Positions 10,441-19,315 are shown, counted from the first letter of the stretch. The stretch: 64,000 nucleotides of DNA from Sphingobium sp. HWE2-09 (GCF_035989265.1 NZ_JAYKZX010000003.1:1364001-1428000), one strand, 5' to 3'. The notes: generated by a model from the letters alone, not told the origin. Translations and numbers: made by a program.

Positions 10441-11493
10441 TGAAGTCACGATTGAAGTGCAACATATGATTGGAGTTCGCAGAATGCCTCAGCGGGTGTT
10501 TTGAAGTCGAGGCATTTTCTGGGAGTGTGGTTGTAGGCTTGGATAGCGTCTGCGATGTCTGTTTCGGGCGTGGCGTCGAGGTTTGTTTTGCGTGGCAGGC
10601 GTCGCCTGAGGCGACCCATGGCGTTTTCGATGCCGCCTTTTTGCCAGGGCGCGTGGACGTCGCAAAAGAAGGTATCGATGCCGAGTTGATCGGTAAGCTG
10701 GTAGTGGAAGGCAAATTCGGTGCCATTGTCGATGGTCAGGGTTTTCCTGAGCGGGGCAGGGATAGCTTCGAGCAGGCTGGCGAGATGGGTTGCTGTGCTG
10801 TCGGCTTTTCGGTTGGGCGGCCGCACGAGCAGGGTGTAGCGAGACTGTCGTTCATGCGCGACGAGCAGCGCCTGCCCTGCCTTTGAGAATAGCATGTAAT
10901 CGGCTTCCCAATGGCCGGGAACTTGTCGATCGTCGACGTCATGGGGACGCTCGGCGATGGATCTGCGCCGCTTGATGAAGCCTGCAGGGCTGCCGCCGCG
11001 CATGCCAAGCCAGCCGCGGCGGGACTTTCGGCGCGGGAGCAGGCGATGCCAGTAATCCTTGGCGGACGAACGATAGTAGACGTAGCGGTAGATTGACTCA
11101 TGGCTGATGACGGTGCGACCATGGTCCCGCGCCAGTCGGCCGGCGATCTGTTCGGGGGACATTCCCATCGCAAGGCGGTTTCTCACCAGATCGCGCAGGT
11201 CCGGCTGGCGCGCCAGCTTGAACCGCTTGTCGCGTCGCCTGCGCCAGTGCGCCAGGGTTTGGGCGCGCAGAGCATCATAACCGCCAGGCCAAACGCCGAT
11301 CGGTCGCCCATTGCGCGTCAGTTCAAGACTGATCGTCGATCCGGCCCTGCCAAGAGCAGCGCCGATCGCCTGCACAGATTTACCGCCTGCATGCAGGCGG
11401 TAAATCTCGATCCGCTCTTCAAGGCTGAGCTGGCCGTAACAGTCTCCCATCGCAACAACATCCTACTGCTGTTGCACTTGGTTCGTGAACTTA
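10441..11493 (-). mobile_element. IS30-family insertion sequence
   Basis: About 1.05 kb, bounded by 24-bp imperfect inverted repeats: TGAAGTCACGATTGAAGTGC at 10441 and, read on the minus strand from 11493, TAAGTTCACGAACCAAGTGC. They share TCACGA and AAGTGCAACA. One transposase gene fills the element. Exact ends are uncertain by a few bases and I could not define a target duplication. The element is inserted in a palindromic repeat. Confidence 0.85.
10446..11450 (-). CDS. IS30 family transposase
   Basis: A 334-residue DDE transposase. The N-terminal helix-turn-helix (QLSLEERIEIYRLHAGGKSV, then RAGSTISLELTRNG) is the IS30-type HTH_38. The catalytic acids are Asp in GHWEADYMLF, Asp in TIDNGTEFAF, and Glu in WQKGGIENAMGRLRR. 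GGIEN followed by KTNLDATPETDI and HTPRKCLDFKTPAEAF is typical of IS30. The length matches full-size members and there is no frameshift, so it looks intact. The stop codon lies inside the left inverted repeat. Confidence 0.95.
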   Translation of the reverse strand: MGDCYGQLSLEERIEIYRLHAGGKSVQAIGAALGRAGSTISLELTRNGRPIGVWPGGYDALRAQTLAHWRRRRDKRFKLARQPDLRDLVRNRLAMGMSPEQIAGRLARDHGRTVISHESIYRYVYYRSSAKDYWHRLLPRRKSRRGWLGMRGGSPAGFIKRRRSIAERPHDVDDRQVPGHWEADYMLFSKAGQALLVAHERQSRYTLLVRPPNRKADSTATHLASLLEAIPAPLRKTLTIDNGTEFAFHYQLTDQLGIDTFFCDVHAPWQKGGIENAMGRLRRRLPRKTNLDATPETDIADAIQAYNHTPRKCLDFKTPAEAFCELQSYVALQS

Positions 11494-11698
11494 GGGGGTC
11501 CAGTTTCAAGGATCGGACTGGAGCCCGGCTTTCGCCGGGGAACAACCTGATATGGGTTTATATTGAAGCAGCTTGGTATCACTCCGCAAAGACGCATTAA
11601 CGATCCCTGTCCTATCCAAGCCATGGGCGGTATAAGCGCGCCTGTTCCCTACCCCGGCCCACGACATGAAATTTCCTACATCGGTATCGAAATTTCAA

Positions 11699-11726
11699 AA
11701 TCTGCGGGAAATGTGCGAAGTTAAGG
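11699..11726 (+). repeat. 28-bp repeated sequence, copy 1
   Basis: The core TGCGGGAAAT-GTGCGAAGTTAAGG matches the sequence upstream of glsA (36022-36049, minus strand) with about two mismatches in 28 positions. Here it lies at and just beyond the 3' end of the glycosyltransferase gene. Function unknown. Confidence 0.6.
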
Positions 11727-12839
11727 ATGGCGCACCATTCCCGCCACCTTGCCGCCCCTGACCCGATAGTCCCACCCGCCCCAGCGGATGCGGTTCGACC
11801 TGACCGCCAGCAATTGCACCACCAGATGCGCCCAGGTCACCACGAACGGCGCGACGATATCCCAAGCCAGCGACCGCTGGGCGCGAGCCGCATGGTCCGG
11901 CTCTACCACCGCAACGATGATCGAGCGGCGCACCAGCGCCCGCCCCCACGCCGCGCCATAACCGACCGCAACAGCGACCCAGCCGCCCCAACCCAAGGCC
12001 CAGACCCAAGCCCCCGCCTGCACCGCCACGACCCCGGTCGCCAGCGCCCACATGCTGACGCTATTGGTCACGATATGGCGATATTGCCGCACGCCAAAGC
12101 CCAGCAGATCGGCAGCGCGCCCATCCAGCGGACTGGCCACCAGCAGATCGCGCACCGGCCGCAGCCGCAGCTTCGCGCGCCATCCGGCCAGCCCGATTGT
12201 CATGTCGTCGGACAGCCGCCCCGCCAACGCTCGATCAAGGTCGAGCCGATCCGCCACCGCCCGCGTCATCGCCATCGCCCCGCCCCAGGGCATGGTCGCG
12301 CTGGCGGACCGGGGCAGCGTCGCCAACTGCATCTCCACCGCCCCGACCAGCGCCGCCATCGGCCCGCGCGATGGCAGCAGCAGCCGATAGCCCGTGGCGA
12401 TATCCGCCTTGCCCCGCACCAGCGGAAACAGCAGTCGCCCCACCAGCCGAACGGGCGGCTCTATGTCCGCATCGATAAAGACAAGATAGCGATCGTCCGG
12501 CCGCAGCGCCCGCAGCGCCGCGCGCAGCTTGTGCACCTTCTGCCCTTCATCCTGCGCCACCCCGGCTGCCACCAACTGCACCCAGCCGCCTTCCTGCACC
12601 GCCAGCGCCGCCGCCGCGGGACACGCTCCCGATGTCGCAATGAGTAAACGGAACGGCGCGCTCTGCACCTTCAGCCGCGCCATCAACGCCGCGCCGCCAT
12701 CCCAATCGTCCCGCACGCTCAGAATGACCACCGCACCATCGGGCGCTTCGACTTTCCGGTCCTTCGGCAGATTGTGCCAGTAATTGACCACGCCCAGCAC
12801 GGTCAGCGCCTGCAACCCGAACCAGACCCACAGCATCAT
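11721..12839 (-). CDS. Family 2-type glycosyltransferase (ceramide glucosyltransferase-like)
   Basis: A membrane-associated processive-type glycosyltransferase, 372 residues from the ATG at 12839 (MMLWVWFGLQALTVLGVVNY, an N-terminal membrane anchor). The frame is open further upstream but would overlap the divergent gene at 12896. Catalytic motifs: FIDADIEPP (D1/DxD, about residue 121-125), WGGAMAMTR, LSDDMTIG (D3), and QYRHI in place of the Q/RxxRW motif. C-terminal hydrophobic segments from about 265. This layout resembles ceramide glucosyltransferase and HpnI-like enzymes, which transfer sugars to lipids. In sphingomonads, which carry glycosphingolipids instead of LPS, a lipid acceptor would fit, but that is inference. 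Confidence 0.78.
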   Translation of the reverse strand: MMLWVWFGLQALTVLGVVNYWHNLPKDRKVEAPDGAVVILSVRDDWDGGAALMARLKVQSAPFRLLIATSGACPAAAALAVQEGGWVQLVAAGVAQDEGQKVHKLRAALRALRPDDRYLVFIDADIEPPVRLVGRLLFPLVRGKADIATGYRLLLPSRGPMAALVGAVEMQLATLPRSASATMPWGGAMAMTRAVADRLDLDRALAGRLSDDMTIGLAGWRAKLRLRPVRDLLVASPLDGRAADLLGFGVRQYRHIVTNSVSMWALATGVVAVQAGAWVWALGWGGWVAVAVGYGAAWGRALVRRSIIVAVVEPDHAARAQRSLAWDIVAPFVVTWAHLVVQLLAVRSNRIRWGGWDYRVRGGKVAGMVRHP

Positions 12840-12895
12840 CACAAGCGTCCGCGCCCTCTTTACCGTCTCGACCGCTGCTGTATGACGCTTGGCCG

Positions 12896-13759
12896 ATGCT
12901 CTCCAACCCCTTTCTCTTCTTCCTGATGCGCACCCTGCCCGCGCCGGTCGCATCCTGGACCGGCGGCTGGCTGTCCGCCCATGTCGCCCGCCGCTCCATG
13001 AAGCTGCGCGATGCGCGCGCCCGCACCAACCTCGCCCTGCTGCGCCCCGACCTGCCCGACGCCGAGCGGGAGGCGATATTGACGCGGCGCTGGGTCAATA
13101 TCGGCCGGACGATGGCGGAACTCGCCAATATCGACCGGCTCGTCAGCCCGGCCTATGTCACGGTCCGCGATCCTGTCGGCTATCAGACGGTGCTGGACAT
13201 GCCCGGCCCCATGATCTTCCTAGCCACGCATGTCGGAAACTGGGATTTGATGGCCGCCCATCTCAAGGCATCAACCGACCGGCCGCCATTGGGCGTCTAC
13301 GATCCGCCGACCGATGCGCGGGTCGCAGCGCAACTCAAGCGCGCGCGAAAAACATATATGGACGAGGCGATCACTGGAGGCGGTGGTGCAGCCCGCGCCA
13401 TCCTGCGTCATTTGGCTAAGGATCGAGCGATGCTCTATATCCTGATAGACGAACGGCGGGAGCATCAAGTGTGGTTCCCCCGCTTTGGCCGCGACTTGCG
13501 GCCGTCCGGCAATCTGGCCTTCACGCTGAAGCTCGCGCGCAAGTCCGGGGCAAAGCTGACCCCCTTCTATCTCGCCAGAACGCATGGACCGCATTTCGAC
13601 CTGCACTGGCATCCACCGATCGACCCCGCCATTGTCGATGACGATATCATCTTGACGCAGCTGGACGATTTCCTGGGGCAAGCCTGTATCGATCATGTCG
13701 ATGACTGGCTGGCGCTACACGACATGGACCTGACCCACCCGATTTCGGGCCGTGTGTGA
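12896..13759 (+). CDS. LpxL/HtrB-family lysophospholipid acyltransferase
   Basis: A 287-residue membrane-associated acyltransferase. The catalytic Hx4D motif is HVGNWDL at about residue 107. The family context MIFLATHVGNWDLMAAHLKA and the later DERREHQVWFPRFGR and GAKLTPFYLART are as in LpxL-like enzymes. An N-terminal hydrophobic stretch (MLSNPFLFFLMRTLPAPVAS) suggests membrane anchoring. Typical LpxL enzymes acylate lipid A, but sphingomonads largely lack LPS, so the acceptor is uncertain. It is divergent from the glycosyltransferase at 12839 with a 56-bp gap and is followed 32 bp later by trpF. Confidence 0.85.
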   Translation: MLSNPFLFFLMRTLPAPVASWTGGWLSAHVARRSMKLRDARARTNLALLRPDLPDAEREAILTRRWVNIGRTMAELANIDRLVSPAYVTVRDPVGYQTVLDMPGPMIFLATHVGNWDLMAAHLKASTDRPPLGVYDPPTDARVAAQLKRARKTYMDEAITGGGGAARAILRHLAKDRAMLYILIDERREHQVWFPRFGRDLRPSGNLAFTLKLARKSGAKLTPFYLARTHGPHFDLHWHPPIDPAIVDDDIILTQLDDFLGQACIDHVDDWLALHDMDLTHPISGRV

Positions 13760-13791
13760 CTTGGCCGCCCTTAGCGGTTAAAGGCTCGACC

Positions 13792-14433
13792 ATGTCCCAA
13801 CTCGCGATCAAGATGTGCGGCCTGTCCACGCCCGAAACGGTGGGCGCCGCCGTGCGTGCGGGGGCGAGCCACCTTGGCTTCGTCCATTTCGCCAAAAGCC
13901 CGCGCCATGTGGAGCCGGACCAGATCCGCGCGCTCGCTGCTCTTGCCCCGCAGGTCGAGAGGGTGGGCATCGTCGTTGATCCGACCGATGAAATGCTGGG
14001 CGAACTGATCGGCGCAGGCGCGCTCACCGCTTTCCAGCTTCACGGCAAGGAAAGCCCGGAACGCGCAGCCGCCATCCGCCAGCGCTTCGGTCTGCCGGTG
14101 TGGAAGGCGATCGCGGTCAAGACCCGTGCCGACATCGACGGCGCCAATGCCTATGTCGGCGCGGTCGATCGCCTGTTGTTCGACGCCAAGACGCCCGACG
14201 GCGCGGCCTTGCCGGGCGGCATGGGGCTGCGGTTCGACTGGACCCTGCTGCGCGGCATCGCCATTCCCGCCCCCTGGGGTCTGTCGGGCGGTCTGGGCGT
14301 TGGCAATGTGGCGGAGGCCGTGCGCATCACCGGCGCGCCATTGGTCGATGTCTCTTCGGGCATAGAGGACGCGCCGGGCATCAAGAGTGTGGACAAGATC
14401 ATGGCCTTCTGCAAAGCGGTTCAGCCATGTTGA
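13792..14433 (+). CDS. trpF: Phosphoribosylanthranilate isomerase
   Basis: Catalyses the Amadori rearrangement of phosphoribosylanthranilate in tryptophan synthesis; 213 residues. ATG 13792 (MSQLAIKMCGLSTPETVGAA) is chosen because it puts the family N-terminus, with catalytic Cys in IKMCGL, at the start; the open frame begins 36 bases earlier but those codons are not family-like. The general acid Asp lies in VDRLLFDAKTPDG, and GLSGGLGVGNVAEAV is the phosphate-binding loop. First gene of trpF-trpB-trpA-accD-folC. Confidence 0.96.
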   Translation: MSQLAIKMCGLSTPETVGAAVRAGASHLGFVHFAKSPRHVEPDQIRALAALAPQVERVGIVVDPTDEMLGELIGAGALTAFQLHGKESPERAAAIRQRFGLPVWKAIAVKTRADIDGANAYVGAVDRLLFDAKTPDGAALPGGMGLRFDWTLLRGIAIPAPWGLSGGLGVGNVAEAVRITGAPLVDVSSGIEDAPGIKSVDKIMAFCKAVQPC

Positions 14434-14529
14434 CGTTGAACGCCCCTGCCGTGCGCATCGAAGGACGATGGCGCTGATCGCTTCTTCACCCACAAGCGAA
14501 CGCCAATCCGTCCCGGAAAGACCGACATC

Positions 14530-15770
14530 ATGACTGATACCCTATCCTTGCCCAACAGCCTGCGATCGCAGCCCGACGCCAATGGCCATTTCGGCGCATT
14601 CGGCGGACGCTATGTCGCCGAAACGCTGATGCCGCTGATCCTGGAACTGGAGCGCGTCTATAAGGAGGCGAAGGCCGATCCGGCCTTCGACGCCGAGTTC
14701 GCCGAACTGCTGCGCTCTTATGTCGGCCGCCCCAACCCGCTTTATTACGCCGGTCGCCTGACAGAGGCGCTGCGGGCCAAGGCGGAAGCAGGCAAGGGCG
14801 CGAAAATCTACCTCAAGCGCGAAGAGCTGAACCATACCGGCGCGCACAAGATCAACAATTGCATCGGCCAGGCGCTGCTCGCCCGCCGCATGGGTAAGAA
14901 GAAGGTCATCGCCGAAACCGGCGCAGGCCAGCATGGCGTCGCCACCGCGACCGTCGCCGCGCTGTTCGGCATGGAATGCAAGATCTTCATGGGCGCCAAG
15001 GACGTGGAGCGGCAGAAGCCCAACGTCTTCCGCATGAAGCTGCTGGGCGCAGAAGTGATCCCGGTGCATTCGGGATCATCGACGCTCAAGGATTCGATGA
15101 ACGACGCGCTGCGTTACTGGGTGTCGAACGTGCATGACACCTTCTACATCATCGGCACGGCGGCCGGGCCGCATCCCTATCCCGAACTGGTCCGCGATTT
15201 CCAGTCGATCATCGGCAAGGAAACCCGCGCCCAGATGCTGGAGGCCGAAGGTCGCCTGCCCGACCTGCTGATCGCGCCGGTCGGTGGCGGCTCCAACGCC
15301 ATCGGTCTGTTCCACCCCTTCCTGGACGACCCAGAAGTCGCGATGATCGGCGTGGAAGCGGCGGGTGAAGGGCTGGACAGGAAGCACGCCGCCTCTCTGG
15401 CGGGTGGCGCATCGGGCATCCTGCACGGCAACCGCACCTACCTGCTTCAGGACGAAGACGGCCAGATCACCGAAGCGCACAGCATTTCCGCCGGCCTCGA
15501 CTATCCCGGCATCGGGCCTGAACATAGCTGGCTGCACGAGATCGGCCGGGTGAAATATATGCCGATCAAGGATGACGAAGCGCTGACCAGCTTCCAGACG
15601 CTCAGCAAGCTCGAAGGCATAATCCCCGCGCTCGAATCCGCCCATGCCATCGCCGCAGCCGAGCAGGTCGCACCGACGCTGGACGCGGACAAGATCATCG
15701 TGGTCAACCTGTCGGGTCGGGGGACAAGGATATCTTCACCGTCGCCGACGCGCTGGGAGTGGAGATGTGA
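14530..15770 (+). CDS. trpB: Tryptophan synthase beta chain, apparent 1-base frameshift near the 3' end
   Basis: Condenses indole with serine using PLP. The N-terminal 395 residues are normal: [17 protein letters not shown], the PLP lysine in [10 protein letters not shown], the substrate loop [14 protein letters not shown], and the phosphate loop GGGSNAIG. After [10 protein letters not shown] the expected ending [15 protein letters not shown] is present in the DNA, but in another frame: the run at about 15718-15723 has five Gs where six are needed. As written, the frame continues to 15858 with unrelated sequence. With the missing G restored the gene ends at 15770 (ATGTGA), overlapping the trpA start. 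Either a real disabling mutation or a sequence error. Confidence 0.93.
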
Positions 15771-16594
15771 GCGCCGTGCAGGATCGCCTCTCCTCCCGCT
15801 TCGCCGCCTGCAAGGCGCAGGGTCGCGCCGCGCTCATCACCTTCGTGACGGCCGGTGATCCCGACGTCGCAGCGACGCCCGCTATCCTCGACGCGCTGGT
15901 CGCGGGCGGTGCTGACATCATCGAACTGGGGATGCCCTTTACCGATCCGATGGCCGATGGCCCCGCGATCGAACTGGCTAACCTGCGCAGCCTGGGGTCG
16001 GGCACGAAGACGGCGCATATCTTCGCCTTGGCCGCCGATTTCCGCGCGCGCCATCCTGATACGCCGCTGGTGCTGATGGGCTATGCCAATCCGATGCTGA
16101 TCCGCGGCGCGGGCTGGTTCGCCGACCAGTGTAAGGCGGCGGGCGTCGACGGCGTCATCTGCGTGGATATTCCGCCAGAAGAAGATGCCGAGATCGGCCC
16201 GGCCCTGCGCGCGGTCGGCGTCCACCCGATCCGCCTGGCGACACCCACCAGCGATTCCGCGCGCCTGCCCACCGTGCTGGAAGGTGCCAGCGGCTTCCTA
16301 TATTATGTCTCGGTCGCAGGCATCACCGGCAAGCAGTCGGCGGCGCAGGCGTCGATCGACCTGGCCGTGAGCAAGCTCAAGGCCGCCACCGACCTGCCGA
16401 TCGCCGTTGGTTTCGGCGTACGTGGTCCTGAACAGGCGGCCGCCATCGGCCGCATCGCCGACGGCGTCGTGGTCGGCTCCGCCATCGTGGATATCGTCGG
16501 ATCGCATGGCGACGCTGCCGCACCCTTCGTGCGGGACTTCGTCGCGAGCCTGAGCAACGCCCTTCATCATCACTCCCGGGAGACCGCCGCATGA
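15767..16594 (+). CDS. trpA: Tryptophan synthase alpha chain
   Basis: Cleaves indole-3-glycerol phosphate to indole, which is channelled to TrpB; 275 residues. The start is GTG 15767 ([20 protein letters not shown]), which overlaps the original trpB stop and follows GGAGTGGAG. Catalytic Glu lies in [18 protein letters not shown] and catalytic Asp in [13 protein letters not shown]; the phosphate-binding GFGVRGPEQ and VVGSAIVD are present. The gene is intact, so the trpB frameshift does not remove it, but loss of trpB termination at 15770 would disturb translational coupling. The stop overlaps the accD start (ATGA). Confidence 0.96.
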   Translation: MSAVQDRLSSRFAACKAQGRAALITFVTAGDPDVAATPAILDALVAGGADIIELGMPFTDPMADGPAIELANLRSLGSGTKTAHIFALAADFRARHPDTPLVLMGYANPMLIRGAGWFADQCKAAGVDGVICVDIPPEEDAEIGPALRAVGVHPIRLATPTSDSARLPTVLEGASGFLYYVSVAGITGKQSAAQASIDLAVSKLKAATDLPIAVGFGVRGPEQAAAIGRIADGVVVGSAIVDIVGSHGDAAAPFVRDFVASLSNALHHHSRETAA

Positions 16595-17439
16595 GCTGGA
16601 TCAACCGCGTTCGTAACGCCCTGCCCTTCACAAAGAAGGAAACCACCGCCGAAACGCTGTGGCACAAATGCCCATCCTGCCAGGAAATGATCTTTATCAA
16701 GGAATGGGAAGAAAATCTGTCCGTCTGCCCGCGTTGCGACCATCATGGCCGCATCGGCCCGTCGGAACGGTTCGAGCAGATATTGGACGCGGGGTTCATC
16801 CTGCTGCCGACGCCGCAGGTGCAGGAAGACCCGCTCAAATTCCGCGACAGCAAACGCTATCCCGACCGGATCAAGGCCGCCCGCGCCGCCACCGGGGATC
16901 AGGACGCGCTGATCAATGCGCGCGGGGCGATCGATGACGTGCCTTTGGTAATGGGCGTGCAGAATTTCGCCTTCATGGGCGGTTCCATGGGCATGGGCGT
17001 GGGCGCGGCCTTCATCCAGGGCGTCAATGACGCGATCGCGCATAAATGCCCTTATGTCATCTTCACCGCCGCTGGCGGCGCGCGGATGCAGGAAGGCATA
17101 TTGTCGCTGATGCAGATGCCGCGCGCGACCGTTGCCATCCAGAAGCTTCACGCAGCGGGCCTGCCCTACATCGTCGTGCTGACCGATCCGACCACCGGCG
17201 GCGTGACGGCCAGCTATGCCATGCTGGGCGACATCCAGATTTCGGAACCCAATGCGCTGATTGGTTTCGCCGGCCAGCGTGTGATCGAAAGCACGATCCG
17301 CGAAAAGCTGCCCGAAGGGTTCCAGCGCGCCGAATATCTGCTGGATCATGGCATGATCGACATGGTCGTCCATCGCAGCGAGTTGCGCGACACGCTGGCG
17401 CGGGTGATCGGCTATCTGACGCCGCGCGCAGCGGACTGA
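16591..17439 (+). CDS. accD: Acetyl-CoA carboxylase carboxyltransferase subunit beta
   Basis: The zinc-containing half of the carboxyltransferase that transfers CO2 from biotin to acetyl-CoA in fatty acid synthesis; 282 residues. The zinc ribbon is CPSC at about 28 and CPRC at about 47, followed by the crotonase-like core: [12 protein letters not shown] and [19 protein letters not shown] form the acetyl-CoA and biotin pocket, and [16 protein letters not shown] is the oxyanion region. It overlaps trpA by four bases. accD next to trpA and folC is common in alphaproteobacteria. Confidence 0.97.
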   Translation: MSWINRVRNALPFTKKETTAETLWHKCPSCQEMIFIKEWEENLSVCPRCDHHGRIGPSERFEQILDAGFILLPTPQVQEDPLKFRDSKRYPDRIKAARAATGDQDALINARGAIDDVPLVMGVQNFAFMGGSMGMGVGAAFIQGVNDAIAHKCPYVIFTAAGGARMQEGILSLMQMPRATVAIQKLHAAGLPYIVVLTDPTTGGVTASYAMLGDIQISEPNALIGFAGQRVIESTIREKLPEGFQRAEYLLDHGMIDMVVHRSELRDTLARVIGYLTPRAAD

Positions 17440-17473
17440 CGACGCACAGGCGACATAGGGGAAAAGGCGCGCC

Positions 17474-18808
17474 ATGGCCGACCATGCGGTTTCGGACGAT
17501 GCTCAGGTGCAGGCGCAACTCGACCGCTTATGGTCGCTCTCGCCCGGTGTCGACATATTGGGACTGGAGCGCATCACCCGGTTGCTGGAGCGGCTGGGCG
17601 ATCCGCACCGCGCCCTGCCCCCGGTCTTCCATGTCGCAGGCACCAATGGCAAGGGATCGACTTGCGCCTTCCTGCGCGCGGCGATGGAAGCCGATGGCAA
17701 GACGGTGCATGTCTTCACCTCCCCCCATCTGGTGCGTTTCAATGAGCGCATAAGGATAGCGGGCCAGCTGATTTCGGACGCCCAACTGGCGCGCTATCTG
17801 GAGCGGGTGCTGGATATCGCCGAGGGCGTGAACGCCAGTTTCTTCGAAGTGACGACCGCCGCCGCCTTCCTGGCTTTTGCCGAGCATGACGCGGACACTT
17901 GTATCGTGGAGGTGGGTCTTGGCGGCCGACTGGACGCCACCAATGTCATCGTCGATCCGGCCGTGTGCGGCATCGCGCAATTGGGTATCGATCATCAGGC
18001 GTTTCTGGGCGACACGCTGGCGCAGATCGCGGCGGAGAAAGCGGGGATCGCCAAGGCCGATGCGGCGCTGGTGACGCAGCGCTATGCCGAATCGCTGGCC
18101 CCAGTGATGGAAGAAGCCGCCGCGCGCGCTGGCACGCGCTGGATCGCGCAGGGCGACGGATGGGATGCGGCGGTCTATCGCGACCATATGCATTATCGCG
18201 ACGATCTCGGGCGACTGGAAACGCCGTTGCCGCGTCTGGCCGGTGCGCATCAAGTGCAAAATGCAGCGCTTGCCTTCGCCATGCTGCGGCATCAAAGCGC
18301 GGTTACGCTGTCCGAAGCCGCATTGAAGGCCGCGCCGCTTTGGGCGCATTGGCCCGCCCGCCTGCAACGACTGGAGCAGGGACCGTTCTTGCGCGCCTTG
18401 CCGCCGGGCGCCACCGCTTGGCTCGACGGGGGGCATAATGCCGGGGCAGGTGAAGCGATCGGCGCTTTCTTTACCGCCGATCGACTGGAAGGGCATAAGC
18501 TGCACCTCGTCATCGGCATGTTGGCGAACAAGGAAGTGGACGCTTTCCTCGCGCCTTTTGCAGGCAAGATCGCGCATATTTACGCGCTGCCGGTGCCCGG
18601 GCACGAGTATCATCCGCCCGAACGCTTCGCCGCCATCGCCGCGCAATGGGGCATCGAATGCACCGCCCATGATGATGCGCCGTCCGCCATCGCCGCGATC
18701 GCCGAGCGATGCGCCGCGACGGGCAACGCCACGCCCAAGCTCCTAATCGGCGGCTCGCTCTATCTGGCGGGCGAAATTTTGCGACTGAACGATCAATTGC
18801 CAGACTGA
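17474..18808 (+). CDS. folC: Bifunctional folylpolyglutamate/dihydrofolate synthase
   Basis: Adds glutamate to dihydropteroate and to folates; 444 residues. The P-loop is VAGTNGKGSTCAFLRAAME near residue 55; the Mur-ligase-like features TSPHLVRFNERI, EVGLGGRLDATNVI and GIDHQAFLGDTLAQIAAEKA follow. The C-terminal domain has LDGGHNAGAG. It is preceded by a GGGGAAAAGGCG ribosome site and lies 34 bp after accD, as the last gene of the trp-acc-fol run. Confidence 0.96.
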   Translation: MADHAVSDDAQVQAQLDRLWSLSPGVDILGLERITRLLERLGDPHRALPPVFHVAGTNGKGSTCAFLRAAMEADGKTVHVFTSPHLVRFNERIRIAGQLISDAQLARYLERVLDIAEGVNASFFEVTTAAAFLAFAEHDADTCIVEVGLGGRLDATNVIVDPAVCGIAQLGIDHQAFLGDTLAQIAAEKAGIAKADAALVTQRYAESLAPVMEEAAARAGTRWIAQGDGWDAAVYRDHMHYRDDLGRLETPLPRLAGAHQVQNAALAFAMLRHQSAVTLSEAALKAAPLWAHWPARLQRLEQGPFLRALPPGATAWLDGGHNAGAGEAIGAFFTADRLEGHKLHLVIGMLANKEVDAFLAPFAGKIAHIYALPVPGHEYHPPERFAAIAAQWGIECTAHDDAPSAIAAIAERCAATGNATPKLLIGGSLYLAGEILRLNDQLPD

Positions 18809-18814
18809 ATAGAC

Positions 18815-18831
18815 TTGCGACTGACTCGCAA
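18815..18831 (+). promoter_or_regulatory. Candidate Fur (iron-box-like) operator
   Basis: TTGCGA-CTGAC-TCGCAA, a perfect 6-bp inverted repeat with a 5-bp centre. It resembles the TTGCGAnTGAnTCGCAA form of proteobacterial Fur boxes. It lies 45 bp upstream of the likely start of the DUF6628 gene and 6 bp after folC. Confidence 0.45.
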
Positions 18832-18875
18832 TAGCGTACGATAGCGTCTTCGATACGAAGAGAAGGCGCGATTCT

Positions 18876-19315
18876 ATGGCTTATGGAGAGTCCTCCCCCT
18901 CGACCTGCCCAGGCCCATTCCGGGCGGCTATGGTAATCGCCTGTTTCTGTTCGTGATGCGCAGGATGGCGAGCGCAGGGGTCAATGACGCCCATGCCGCC
19001 AATGCGATGCTGGGTGCGTTCGGTCGCAGCTATCGTCGCCCGCTGGTGTTGATGCGCGCGATGATGCTGGAACTGGCGCGCGCGTCGAGCCGCAAAATTT
19101 TGGTCGCGCCCTGCTGCTGCGCGCGCATGACCGCCGACGAGGCGCTGATGATGCAGGCGACCGGAGAGGCGCTGCGCGATCCCAATGCCGCTTATGAGCA
19201 GGTGAGCGAGTTATTGGGTAACGACCATGCACTGGGTGCGCTGACCTGCCTGCAGGCGGTGGCGCAGGCGCATGCGGATCTTGGTCGTCCGCTGGATCTC
19301 TACGCGGGCGGCTGA
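18876..19315 (+). CDS. DUF6628-type protein, apparent frameshift near the N-terminus
   Basis: A small protein of unknown function with a striking APCCCARMT motif at three adjacent cysteines. The best ATG, at 18876 (MAYGESS), has AGAGAAGG about 10 bases upstream but is out of frame with the rest. Adding one C to the run at about 18894-18899 joins it to LDLPRPIPGGYGNRLFLFVM and then RRMASAGVNDAHAANAMLG, which looks like the family N-terminus. As written only a GTG at 18953 could start the frame, cutting about 26 residues. Family assignment is from memory of sphingomonad proteins. The 3' end overlaps the convergent AmpG-like gene by 16 bp. Confidence 0.7.

Larger units (their letters stand above)
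10418..11543. repeat. Palindromic repeat, family C (copy 2), split by an IS
   Basis: The left arm GTTCCCCGGCGAAGGCCGG lies at 10418-10436. The remainder, starting GGGTCCAG and ending CTTTCGCCGGGGAAC, lies at about 11496-11543. Together they match the intact copy at 4272-4337. The IS30-type element fills the gap. Confidence 0.75.

Noticed and set aside
15767..15858. Natural trpB-trpA fusion or programmed frameshift
   Set aside because: The tail in the current frame does not match trpA and trpA has its own GTG start. No slippery heptamer with downstream pseudoknot was evident.
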